Origin: Streptacidiphilus sp. P02-A3a
GTDB lineage: Bacteria > Actinomycetota > Actinomycetes > Streptomycetales > Streptomycetaceae
Assembly: GCF_014084105.1 (NCBI RefSeq)
Contig: NZ_CP048289.1
Span: 5,713,922 to 5,777,921, forward strand
Reading direction: 5' to 3'
Length of the DNA stretch: 64,000 nucleotides
How positions within the stretch are numbered: position 1 is the stretch's first letter; every line of letters begins with the position of its first letter. The notes under the pieces were generated by a model. The model was not told the origin of the DNA, made no database searches, and saw only the letters and a list, made by a program, of their open reading frames with translations. The position numbers were made by a program, and so were the translations under genes. Of this stretch, positions 1 through 10,399 are shown piece by piece.

Positions 1-242
1 CACTGGAACCGCCAGCGTACACAGCGCGGTCGGCCGCCAAGGGCCGGTCGGCGGACCCGGCGCCGATCCCGCCGTCGGCCACCGCCCCATCCGGACACAA
101 CGGTTCGGAACGGATCCCCGGACCGCCCGTCGCCACCGGCCGCCCGCTGTGGCAATCTGTGCGCGGGCGGATGCGGGCACAGAGCACAGCACACACACAG
201 ACAACCACGGACACCGTGGGCAGAGCCGGGGGCAGTGGCACC

Positions 243-905
243 GTGAGCAGCAGCGAGATCTACTTCAGCAACAACTACCGGGACCTGTGCGAGCAGTACG
301 GCACCGGTGCCGGATTCCAGTTCGAGTTCTCCTGCCACCGCTGCCAGGACACCTGGCGCTCGGCCTTCCAGCCGTACGCGGGCGGCCGGGTCGCGGGCTG
401 GCTGGAGAAGGCGGCCGGGACCGCCTGGGGCGCCCTGGGCCGCAGCACCAGCGAGGCCAGCCAGGCGCTCAGCGGCGTGGTCGGCGCGCACTGGGGCCCG
501 GCCAAGGACAGCGCCTTCCAGAAGGCCATCACCGAGGCCGACGGCCACTTCCACCGCTGCCCCCGGTGCACCACGCACGTCTGCGGCAGCTGCTGGAACG
601 CGGCCCAGGGCCTCTGCCTGACCTGCGCCCCGGACACCGCCGCCGAGGTCGCCGCGGCCAGGCAGCGCGGTCTCAACGACGCCGCCGGGCAGCGCGCCTA
701 CACCGCGGGCGAGGGCCTGGGCGCCAGGGTGGACGTGGAGCGGCCGCAGCAACTGGTCTGCCCGGAGTGCCGCGCGGAGACCCACGGGTCGCGGTTCTGC
801 CCGTCCTGCGGGCACCGGCTGGCCGACCCGGACGCCTGCGGCTCGTGCCAGGCGGAACTGCCTCCGGGCGCGGCCTTCTGTCCGGAGTGTGGGACGCGCC
901 GCTGA
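243..905 (+). CDS. Zinc-ribbon protein of unknown function
   Basis: This 220-residue protein has several paired cysteines: CHRC near residue 28, CPRC plus CGSC around 105-120, CLTC shortly after, and three more CxxC pairs in the last 60 residues (CPEC, CPSC, CGSC, CPEC). These are treble-clef or zinc-ribbon knuckles. The C-terminal part resembles the double zinc-ribbon tail of many actinobacterial proteins. No enzymatic motif is visible. I chose the GTG at 243 because it follows a GGGGGCAG stretch and starts just ahead of the conserved-looking region. An in-frame GTG at 159 also exists, and the frame is open to the left window edge, so a longer protein is possible. Metal binding is inferred from the cysteines and the function is unknown. 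Confidence 0.7.
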   Translation: MSSSEIYFSNNYRDLCEQYGTGAGFQFEFSCHRCQDTWRSAFQPYAGGRVAGWLEKAAGTAWGALGRSTSEASQALSGVVGAHWGPAKDSAFQKAITEADGHFHRCPRCTTHVCGSCWNAAQGLCLTCAPDTAAEVAAARQRGLNDAAGQRAYTAGEGLGARVDVERPQQLVCPECRAETHGSRFCPSCGHRLADPDACGSCQAELPPGAAFCPECGTRR

Positions 906-1065
906 CCGCTGTCCGCGACCCACCCGCCGCGGACCCCGCGGACCGCCCCCGGCAGCGCCCCCAGCTGCGCCGTCGCTACGCCGGGGGCGTGCGCCGCGGC
1001 AGAGAGTTCAAGGTCACATCGCGTCGGGCTGCTCGCAGGCGATCTCTCACGCTAACTTGCCTTCT

Positions 1066-2930
1066 ATGACGGCACTCCCTGAAGGGCTCCCCCTGGCCGC
1101 CGAGTTCCCGGACGCCGACCGCGAACAGTGGCAGCATCTGGTCGAAGGCGTACTCCGCAAGTCGGGCGCCGAGGACGTCTCCGGCGCGCGCGCGGAGGCG
1201 GCCCTCACTACCGCGATCGAGGACGGGCTGACCGCCTGTCCGCTGTACACCGCCGAGGACGACACCGCGCCCGACCCAGGCTACCCGGGATTCCCGCCCT
1301 TCGTGCGCGGCGGCCGGGTGCAGGGGTCGGCGATCGACGGCTGGGACGTCCGGCAGCCGCACGCCGACCCGGACCCCAAGCGCGCCAACGAGGCCGTGCT
1401 GACCGACCTTGAGAACGGGGTCGGCTCGCTCTGGCTGACCCTCGGCCGAGCCGGGCTGCCGGTCACCGGCCTGCCCGAACTACTGCGCGGCGTCTACCTG
1501 GACCTGGTGGCGGTGGTACTCGACGCAGGGGTCGAGTTCCCGTCCGCCGCCGAGCAGTTGCTCGCGCTGTACGCGGAGCGCGGGATCGCCGCCGCGGACG
1601 CCAGGGGCAACCTGGGCGCGGACCCGCTGGGCCTGCTGGCCCGCACCGGCGACGGCGCGGACACCGCCCGGCTGCTGGCCGAGGCCGCCGCCCTCGCCGT
1701 CCGCTGCGACCGGGAGCTGCCCGGCGTGCGGGCGCTGACCGTGGACGCCACCGCCTACCACGACGCGGGCGCCTCGGCGGCACAGGAGTTGGGCTCCGCG
1801 CTGGCGACCGGCGTGGCCTACCTGCGCGAGCTGACCGCCGCCGGGCTGTCCGAGCAGGCCGCCGCCGCGCAGCTGGAGTTCCGCTACGCGGCCACCGCCG
1901 ACCAGTTCCTGACGATCGCCAAGCTGCGCGCCGCGCGGCGGCTGTGGGCCCGGGTCTGCCAGCTGAGCGGGGTCCCGGCGGCGGAGTCCGCGCAGCGGCA
2001 GCACGCGGTGACCTCCTCGGTGATGATGACCGAGCGCGACCCGTGGGTGAACATGCTGCGCACCACCCTCGCCTGCATGGCGGCCGGGGTGGGCGGCGCG
2101 GACGCGGTGTCCGTGCTGCCGTTCGACGCGGCGCTGGGCCTGCCGGACGCCTTCGCCCGGCGGATCGCCCGCAACACCCAGTCGGTGCTGCTGGAGGAGT
2201 CGCAGCTGGGCCGGGTGATCGACCCGGCCGGGGGCTCCTGGTACGTCGAACAGCTGACCGACGAGCTGGCGCACGCCGCCTGGACCTGGTTCCAGCAGGT
2301 CGAGCGCGCGGGCGGGCAGCAGCGGGCGCTCGACTCCGGCCTGGTCCAGCAGCGGATCGCGGAGACCTGGGCGCAGCGCGAGGAGGACCTGGCGCACCGC
2401 CGCGAGCCGGTCACCGGCGTCAGCGAGTTCCCGAACCTGGCCGAGCGGCTGCCGGTGCGCGAGCCCGCTCCGGCCCCGGTCGGCGGCGGACTGCCCCGGG
2501 TGCGCCGCTCACGGCAGTTCGAGGCGCTGCGGGCGCGCGCGGACGCGCGGCTCGCGGCCACCGGCGAACGGCCCCGGGTCTTCCTGGCCGCGATCGGCCC
2601 GGCCGCCGCGTACACCGGCCGCTCCACCTTCGCCGCGAACCTGTTCCAGGCGGGCGGGATCGAGACCGTGCTCGGCGAGGGCGCGGACGCCGCCGCACTG
2701 GCCGAGGCGTTCACCGCCAGCGGCGCGACCGTGGCCTGCCTGTGCTCCAGCGACCGCCTGTACGCCGAGCAGGCCGAGGCGGTGGCCGCCGCGCTCGGCG
2801 GCGCGGGCGCCGAGCGGGTGCTGCTGGCCGGCAAGCCGGGCGGGCTGTCCGGAGTGGACGACTACGTGTTCACGGGCTGCGACGCGGTCGCGGTCCTCAG
2901 CTCGACCCTCGACCTGATCGGAGCGGTGTG

Positions 2931-2931
<1 letters not shown>
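1066..2931 (+). CDS. mutA: Methylmalonyl-CoA mutase small subunit
   Basis: This is the non-catalytic beta subunit of the heterodimeric adenosylcobalamin-dependent mutase that interconverts succinyl-CoA and methylmalonyl-CoA in propionate metabolism and polyketide precursor supply. The 621 residues align in layout with the downstream large subunit. Both carry an N-terminal [18 protein letters not shown] entry, a TIM barrel with the [12 protein letters not shown] segment, and RIARNTQ followed by [12 protein letters not shown]. The C-terminal cobalamin-like domain lacks the DxHxxG motif, as expected for the small subunit. The ATG at 1066 is the first start that begins the conserved protein; the frame is open further upstream but looks non-coding. 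The stop overlaps the mutB start by one base (TGATG), so translation is probably coupled. Confidence 0.95.
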
Positions 2932-5164
<2,233 letters not shown>

Positions 5165-5165
<1 letters not shown>

Positions 5166-6172
5166 TGCCGCGTCCCGTCATCGACGTGGACCAGTACGTC
5201 AAGGGCGTGCTCGACGGCTCCCGCGCGTACATCGCCCGGGCGATCACACTGGTGGAGTCGACCCGGGCGGACCACCGGGCGCTGGCGCAGCAGCTGCTGG
5301 TGCAGCTGCTGCCGCACGCCGGGAGGGCGGTCCGGGTCGGCATCACCGGGGTACCCGGGGTCGGCAAGTCGACCTTCATCGACAGCCTGGGCGTGCTGCT
5401 CACCGGCCTGGGCCACCGGGTGGCGGTGCTCGCGGTGGACCCGTCGTCCACCCGTACCGGCGGCTCCATCCTGGGCGACAAGACCAGGATGGAGCGGCTG
5501 GCGGTCGATCCGAACGCGTTCGTCCGCCCCTCCCCCACCGCCGGGACGCTCGGCGGGGTGGCCAAGGCCACCCGGGAGTCGATGGTGGTGATGGAGGCCG
5601 CCGGTTACGACGTGGTGCTGGTGGAGACCGTGGGTGTCGGGCAGTCCGAGACCACCGTGGCCGACATGGTGGACTCCTTCCTGCTGCTGACCCTGGCCCG
5701 GACCGGCGACCAGCTCCAGGGCATCAAGAAGGGCGTGCTGGAGCTCGCCGACCTGGTCGCGGTGAACAAGGCCGACGGCGCCCACGAGCAGGACGCCCGC
5801 TCGGCCGCGCGCGAGCTGGCCGGGGCGCTGCGGCTGCTGCGCAACCCGGACTCGCCCTGGACCACGCCGGTGCTGACCTGCAGCGGACGCGAGGGCATCG
5901 GTCTGGAGGCGCTGTGGGAGCGGCTCCAGCAGCACCGTTCGCTGCTGGACGCCGACGGCTCGCTGGACGCCAAACGCCGCGACCAGCAGGTCGGCTGGAC
6001 CTGGGCGATGGTCCACGACCAGCTACTGGCCCGACTGCACAGCACCCCCGCCGTCCGCGACCTGGCCCCCACCCTGGAACGCCAGGTCCGCGACGGCACG
6101 CTCACCCCCGCCCTGGCCGCCCAGCGCATCCTCGCCGAATTCCATCTCCCGGAACCGGACCCGACGGACTGA
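5165..6172 (+). CDS. meaB: Methylmalonyl-CoA mutase-associated GTPase MeaB
   Basis: This is a SIMIBI-class G3E GTPase (335 residues). It chaperones methylmalonyl-CoA mutase by gating cofactor loading and protecting it from inactivation. The P-loop GVPGVGKS lies at residues 62-69, a VDPSSTRTGGSILGDKTRM segment follows, and the base-recognition motif NKAD is at 201-204. The start overlaps the mutB stop by one base, which fits the obligatory partnership. Family members are also called ArgK or YgfD, an older name that arose from a misassigned arginine-transport role. Context makes the MeaB assignment firm. Confidence 0.95.
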
Positions 6173-6186
6173 GCACTGACTGTTGA

Positions 6187-6807
6187 ATGATCCACATGAC
6201 TTCGCCGATGACTCTGACTGTCGACCCCACCACGACCGCGCCCGCCCTAGCCCTCCGTCCCTGGCAGGACTCGGACATACCCACGATCGTCGCCGCCCAC
6301 CGTGACGAGACCATGCGCCGCTGGCTGGTGCGCCCGATCCACGACGAGGACGAGGCCCGCGCGTGGCTCGCCGACCAGGCGGCGGGCTGGGCCGACGACA
6401 CCCATCTGAGCTGGGCGGTCGAGGAGGAGGGGACACTCGTCGGTTACTTCGTCGTCAAGGCGGCCAACCCTCCGGAGACGCTCGCGACCGGCGTGGGCTA
6501 CTGGACGGTGGCCGAAGCTCGGGGCAGGGGCATCGCCTCGCGCTGCGTCGAGACCGCCACGGCATGGCTGTTCGGCGACCAGGACCTCATGCCCGCCGAC
6601 GAGATCGAGCTGCTGCACACGGTAGGCAACGAGGGCTCCTGCCGCGTCGCGCAGAAGTGCGGTTACCTCCTGGAGTCAGTACTCCCGCCGCTGCCGCCGA
6701 AGTTCCCCGACGAGGGCCACCGCCACCTGCGCACGCGACCCATCCAGCCTCACCGGCCTACTCGCGAGCAGCACCCGATCCGTGTCGGCAACCGGGCCGT
6801 CGGGTAG
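6187..6807 (+). CDS. GNAT family N-acetyltransferase (RimJ/RimL-like)
   Basis: This is a 206-residue acetyltransferase of the GNAT fold. It opens with the typical LALRPWQDSDIPTIVAAHRDE strand-helix. The acetyl-CoA-binding region is GVGYWTVAEARGRGIASRCVETATAWLF (RGRGIAS pyrophosphate loop), followed by ELLHTVGNEGSCRVAQKCGYLLE, which matches the RimJ/RimL subgroup (N..S..VA.K.GF pattern). It would move an acetyl group from acetyl-CoA to an amine, but the substrate cannot be read from sequence. Three in-frame starts lie close together (6187, 6196, 6208) and the first is used here. It begins 14 bp after meaB but looks like an independent accessory gene at the edge of a less G+C-biased patch. Confidence 0.85.
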   Translation: MIHMTSPMTLTVDPTTTAPALALRPWQDSDIPTIVAAHRDETMRRWLVRPIHDEDEARAWLADQAAGWADDTHLSWAVEEEGTLVGYFVVKAANPPETLATGVGYWTVAEARGRGIASRCVETATAWLFGDQDLMPADEIELLHTVGNEGSCRVAQKCGYLLESVLPPLPPKFPDEGHRHLRTRPIQPHRPTREQHPIRVGNRAVG

Positions 6808-6871
6808 GTTCCGGCTCGTGACGTCTCCACAGGTGCGACTCGACCCCATGACCGAGGCGGAGATCCTTCTG

Positions 6872-7132
6872 TCACTCCGCCTCCCGGTGCCCGAGAAACG
6901 TGCGGCCGTCACGGTGGCGGATGTTCGGCGCGGTGTCGTGGTCGGCGAGGGCGTCCACGACGCGTACGGCATAGACCTCGCTCATGCGATCGGCGATCTG
7001 CTGGCGGGACAGCCAGTTGACCGCCGTCGCCTCCGGCGAGGGCTGCGCCTGCCCCTCCTCGGGTCGGCAGCGGAAGACCAGGGCGACCCCTCTCGTCCAG
7101 GTGTGGTTCAACGAAGGTAGGTACGCTGCCAC
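6872..7132 (-). pseudogene. C-terminal stump of a NUDIX hydrolase
   Basis: An open frame of 86 codons reads like the last third of actinobacterial NUDIX hydrolases: a VALVFRCRP strand, EATAVNWLSRQQIADRM, then a YAVRVVDALADH helix and a terminal charged tail. The Nudix box (GX5EX7REUXEEXGU) and everything before it are absent. Homology starts near 7099 and the bases upstream belong to the HD gene in another frame. I read this as the 3' remnant left by a deletion that joined it to the HD gene. Intact NUDIX genes often sit beside XRE and HD genes in Streptomyces. No function is expected unless it is expressed as a short protein. Confidence 0.6.
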
Positions 7133-7689
7133 TCCGCGATCGTCATGCCCTCGGCCGCCTCGGCGAGCGCCAGCGCGGACGGCGTCTTCAGCTTGGCCTT
7201 GGTGGAGTCAACCCACTCACGGGCAGCGGAATATCCCTGCTGTAGGTATTCCAGGCCCTGCAACGTGCAGTCGAGCTTGTCCGCGTCGTGGGCTACGAGG
7301 ACTTCGAGGCTGTCGCCGCTCTCGTACTCGTGGATCAGGGCCTTGATGCCCTCGGCCACGCGCGGATGGGCATCAGCCACCTGGTCGGCGGTCACGTCCT
7401 CGTTCGACGCGGCGGTCAGATAACGACGGCCGATCCATGGGATGTCACCGATCCGTGTCTCCTGGGTGTCGTGGAACGTGGCCAGCAGCGCGACCTTGGC
7501 CGGGTCGGCGCCCTCCATCATGGCCAGCACGGCACCGATGACAGCCGTGCGCCACGAGTGCTCGGCAATCGTCTCGGGATCTTTGATCCCCGCGATCCAC
7601 CAGCCGCTGCGCTTCGCACGCTTGAGCATGCCCATTTCCAGCAGGAAGCCTGCGGTTCCGGCGTCCTCGGAGTGGTGCTGGTCGGTCAT
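7108..7689 (-). CDS. HD-domain phosphohydrolase (YfbR/HDDC2-like)
   Basis: The 193-residue protein has the metal-binding HD pattern of 5'-deoxynucleotidases: AEHSW with His44, FHDTQE with His73-Asp74 and Glu77, and HDADKLD with Asp137. Spacing matches E. coli YfbR and human HDDC2, so hydrolysis of deoxynucleoside 5'-monophosphates is the likely activity. The exact substrate is unproven. I start at 7689, where GGAAGG lies just upstream of ATG; an upstream GTG would add eight residues. The XRE regulator gene ends 20 bp before the start, so the two are probably co-transcribed. The gene end overlaps the NUDIX stump in a different frame. Third codon positions are less G+C-rich than in the mut operon. 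Confidence 0.85.
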   Translation of the reverse strand: MTDQHHSEDAGTAGFLLEMGMLKRAKRSGWWIAGIKDPETIAEHSWRTAVIGAVLAMMEGADPAKVALLATFHDTQETRIGDIPWIGRRYLTAASNEDVTADQVADAHPRVAEGIKALIHEYESGDSLEVLVAHDADKLDCTLQGLEYLQQGYSAAREWVDSTKAKLKTPSALALAEAAEGMTIAEWQRTYLR

Positions 7690-7709
7690 GCCGCTTCCCT
7701 TCCAGGAGA

Positions 7710-8843
7710 TCACATGCGGTGCGACCTCAAACCGTAGTGGACCGATTCGAGCTCGGCACGAGATTGGGCGGAGATCACTCCGCTGTTCAGCAAGAGGGTC
7801 ACCCGGTCGGCCAAATCGTCGTTGAGGTGCGGATCAGCGACGAGCAAGCCGCGCCGGGAACCGAGCAGCACCCACACCGAATGCACGTTCAGGTCGATAC
7901 AGCCCAGGTCAGGGGCAAGGCGGGTAGTCAGACGACGTAGTAGGGCAACGCCGTCCCACGCACCGTCAGGACGGTTGATCATGAAGGTGTCATTCGGCTG
8001 CGGTACTGGGTCGAGGCCGAGCCAGTACGCCCAGTAGTTGAGATTGGCCCGCTCGCCCAGGTCGCCCATACCGTCCGCAATGAAGGCGTGAATGGCGTCG
8101 GTGTCACCGTGCCGAGTCAGGGACGCGGCGACGGAGCGTTGGTCTGCCCAGAACGGTGTCCACTCACCACGCCACAGGGTTGGCAGCAGCCGGCGCATCT
8201 GATCAAGCCAGGCTCCCGTATCGGTTGCTGTGTCGTACGAGCAAAGATAGAGGGCCTGACGGCGTAACAGGGCGCCATCTTCGCCGGCGCGATGAGCCAG
8301 TTCGGCCGCGCGGCGCATGTGGTCGAATACCGCGCGTCTCTCACTGACACCGAGGAGGGGCGAGTCGGCCACAGGACCTCGGTGTGGTCCCGGTGAGCAG
8401 ATGGCAGAGATAGCAGCTGGTATAGCGCCGGTCAGCGCCCAGGCGAGCATGTGGGTTGCATTGCGGGTGACGACCCATCCGGCCAGTGGGTGGTCACCGA
8501 GATCCGGAGTAGGCGGCCCGGAGAGTGCGTAGGACAATACAACGTCGGCATCCAGAGCCTCGTCCATGAGCACGAGGAGAGCGGGGTCGGCGCCAAGCCG
8601 AAGCAGTGTCCTACGGACTTCGCGGAGTTTTCCAGTCTGGGTGGCGATCAGAGGTCGACGCCCAGTTTCCCAGCCTTGGATGCTGGTGACGTCCATGTGT
8701 AAATCTTCGGCCAATTGTGCCTGAGTGCGGCCAGTTCGCTCACGGGTGATCTTGAGGAGGAGACCAGAGACAGCCCCTTCCTTATAGCGAGCCTGACTGG
8801 CGGTCAGGGCAGTACGTCCGCCGGAGGGCACCCCACCTGCCAT
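7710..8843 (-). CDS. XRE-family transcriptional regulator
   Basis: This 377-residue DNA-binding protein has an N-terminal helix-turn-helix at about residues 39-64 (RTQAQLAEDLHMDVTSIQGWETGRRP), the classic XRE/Cro layout. A long alpha-helical C-terminal region follows, of the kind seen in Streptomyces regulators that sit beside small-peptide and antibiotic-type loci. GGGAGA precedes the ATG at 8843. It is transcribed away from the 41-residue peptide gene and the PIMT gene, so it is a natural candidate to control both directions from the 241-bp intergenic region. Its codon use is less G+C-rich than flanking core genes, which fits an accessory origin. Confidence 0.85.
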   Translation of the reverse strand: MAGGVPSGGRTALTASQARYKEGAVSGLLLKITRERTGRTQAQLAEDLHMDVTSIQGWETGRRPLIATQTGKLREVRRTLLRLGADPALLVLMDEALDADVVLSYALSGPPTPDLGDHPLAGWVVTRNATHMLAWALTGAIPAAISAICSPGPHRGPVADSPLLGVSERRAVFDHMRRAAELAHRAGEDGALLRRQALYLCSYDTATDTGAWLDQMRRLLPTLWRGEWTPFWADQRSVAASLTRHGDTDAIHAFIADGMGDLGERANLNYWAYWLGLDPVPQPNDTFMINRPDGAWDGVALLRRLTTRLAPDLGCIDLNVHSVWVLLGSRRGLLVADPHLNDDLADRVTLLLNSGVISAQSRAELESVHYGLRSHRM

Positions 8844-9084
8844 GTCGGTCTCCCGTTGTCGAGTTCATCGCCGGCACTCGTACCCGCAGTCAGTCCCCCA
8901 GGCACCCGCAAGCGCGTAGCGTTCCAGGAACCAGGCGCGCACAGCCTGTGGCTAAGAGTAGTCAGCCACTGCGGCACACGCCGTGAGCGAGCGAGCAGCG
9001 CGCCTCAAAATCTGCCGCCCGTAACCTCTTTGATCGTGCCATCGAGAGTGCGGGCGGCCCCACTGACTCAATCGGGAGGCTTGC
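8844..9084. promoter_or_regulatory. Divergent intergenic region with GTTCCAGGAAC palindrome
   Basis: This region separates the XRE regulator from the peptide/PIMT operon and must hold both promoters. It contains an 11-bp perfect palindrome GTTCC-A-GGAAC at 8921-8931. A near-identical, longer palindrome (GCGTTCC-T-GGAACGC) occurs inside the PIMT gene at 10058-10072. A strong ribosome binding site GGGAGG at 9074-9079 serves the peptide gene. No clear -35/-10 pair was convincing. Binding of the XRE protein to the palindrome is inference. Confidence 0.4.
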
Positions 9085-9210
9085 ATGATCCTCATGGCGA
9101 ACAGCAGCGGTCACGGCGACGGGAAGGGAGGCTCGGAGGGGGACAAGAAGCAGTCCCCCAAGGAGTCGGACGGCAAGTGGGACAAGCCCATCACCAACCC
9201 GAAGAAGTGA
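9085..9210 (+). CDS. 41-residue charged peptide, candidate RiPP precursor
   Basis: A GGGAGG site five bases before ATG introduces a 41-codon frame that ends 12 bp before the PIMT-like methyltransferase. The peptide is hydrophilic, with eight lysines, four aspartates and two glutamates. It holds two Asp-Gly pairs (D12-G13 and D29-G30), a single Trp32 and a Pro-Ile-Thr-Asn-Pro-Lys-Lys end. It has no signal peptide and no cysteine. Stand-alone PIMT homologues in imiditide clusters methylate an Asp in such charged linear peptides, which then closes to an aspartimide; Asp-Gly is the pair most prone to that. The tight spacing and strong ribosome binding site argue for a real gene. The precursor role is inference. 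Confidence 0.65.
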   Translation: MILMANSSGHGDGKGGSEGDKKQSPKESDGKWDKPITNPKK

Positions 9211-9222
9211 GTTGAGCAACGC

Positions 9223-10392
9223 ATGAACCAGTACGCCCGACTGCTCGCCGACCTGAGCGAGGCCGGTGCATTGGGCGCAGAGTGGCGGGGCGCGTTCGAG
9301 CGCGCCCCGCGCTCCGCCTTTGTACCGGACACCGTCTGGGTGTCCGACGAGACGGTGACGCGCGGCTATCGACCGGTCGTCCGGACCGTCGACGCTGAAG
9401 AGTGGACCAATGCGGTCAACGCCGACGACGTCGTGGTGACCCAACTGGACAACGGTGAGGCCCACGGGCCCGGCATCAGCACCTCGTCCTCGTCCATGCC
9501 ATCTCTGGTCGTCAAGATGCTCCGGCATCTCGACGTTGCTGAGGGACACCGCGTCCTGGACATCGGCACCGGCACCGGATGGACAGCCGCCTTGCTGTCG
9601 GCTCGACTCGGCAGCGAGCAGGTGACCACCGTCGAGGTGGACGCCGGTCTGCTCGCACGTGCCGAGGTGCGGCTCAACGCGCTCGGTTTCTCCCCGACAT
9701 GCGTCTACGCGGACGGCACCCAGAACGACGCCGGCAGCGCACCGTTTGACCGCATCCACTCCACTGCGGCTGTCCAGCGAGTCCCTGGACGGTGGATCTC
9801 CCAGACCCGTCCCGGCGGGGTGATCGTCACTCCCTGGGGTACGCCGTACTGCAACGCCGGACTGGCGAAACTGACCATCGACGCCGAGGGCGAGGCAGCG
9901 GAGGGCAGCTTCGTGGAGAACGTGTCGTTCATGTGGGTGCGCAATCAACGCCCCGCAACCGAACCCGATGCGCCCGAGGCCGACCGGATCGGTGCGTCGG
10001 TGATGGACCCGGAACGCGCCTTGGAGAACGTCGACAGCGCGTTCTCCATTGGGCTTCGCGTTCCTGGAACGCGCTACAGCCACCACTGGAAAGACGCCGA
10101 CCGCTCAGCCACCCTCCGCATGATCCTGCACGATTCGGAAGGGTCGTGGGCCAGTGTCCGCTATCAGAACTGGGATCGGGCGGACGCGGTTGAGCAGTTC
10201 GGGCCCCGATCCCTCTGGGACGAAGTGGTCCAGGCGCGTGGCTGGTGGGAGGCGCAAGGCGAGCCAGAACTCACCCGCTTCGGACTGACGGTCACCGCCG
10301 AAGGTGGCCAGGACGTTTGGCTGGATACCCCGGACAACCTCGTCACCGGCGGCTTCATGAGCCAGATCCAGCGAAGCAACGGGAAGGAGTGA
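9223..10392 (+). CDS. PIMT-like O-methyltransferase, RiPP-associated type
   Basis: The 389-residue protein is a homologue of protein-L-isoaspartate O-methyltransferase. The SAM-binding motif I is VLDIGTGTGWTAALL at residues 111-125, preceded by the substrate-loop region around TSSSSMPSLVVKML (87-100). It is much longer than housekeeping PIMT (about 210-230). The extra C-terminal half ends in a VWLDTPDN element (365-372) like that of methyltransferases in ATP-grasp and FxLD peptide systems. Those enzymes methylate an Asp side chain that then cyclises to aspartimide. It lies 12 bp after the small peptide gene and upstream of a tgmA-like precursor, so either peptide could be its substrate. Repair of damaged proteins is the less likely alternative. 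Confidence 0.85.
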   Translation: MNQYARLLADLSEAGALGAEWRGAFERAPRSAFVPDTVWVSDETVTRGYRPVVRTVDAEEWTNAVNADDVVVTQLDNGEAHGPGISTSSSSMPSLVVKMLRHLDVAEGHRVLDIGTGTGWTAALLSARLGSEQVTTVEVDAGLLARAEVRLNALGFSPTCVYADGTQNDAGSAPFDRIHSTAAVQRVPGRWISQTRPGGVIVTPWGTPYCNAGLAKLTIDAEGEAAEGSFVENVSFMWVRNQRPATEPDAPEADRIGASVMDPERALENVDSAFSIGLRVPGTRYSHHWKDADRSATLRMILHDSEGSWASVRYQNWDRADAVEQFGPRSLWDEVVQARGWWEAQGEPELTRFGLTVTAEGGQDVWLDTPDNLVTGGFMSQIQRSNGKE

Positions 10393-10399
10393 TGACCCC

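Noticed and set aside
1944..2930. 5' extension of the mutB frame across mutA
   Set aside because: Arg/Gly/Pro/Ala-rich translation; mutA in the other frame is clearly the coding one, and the ATG at 2931 opens the family-like protein.
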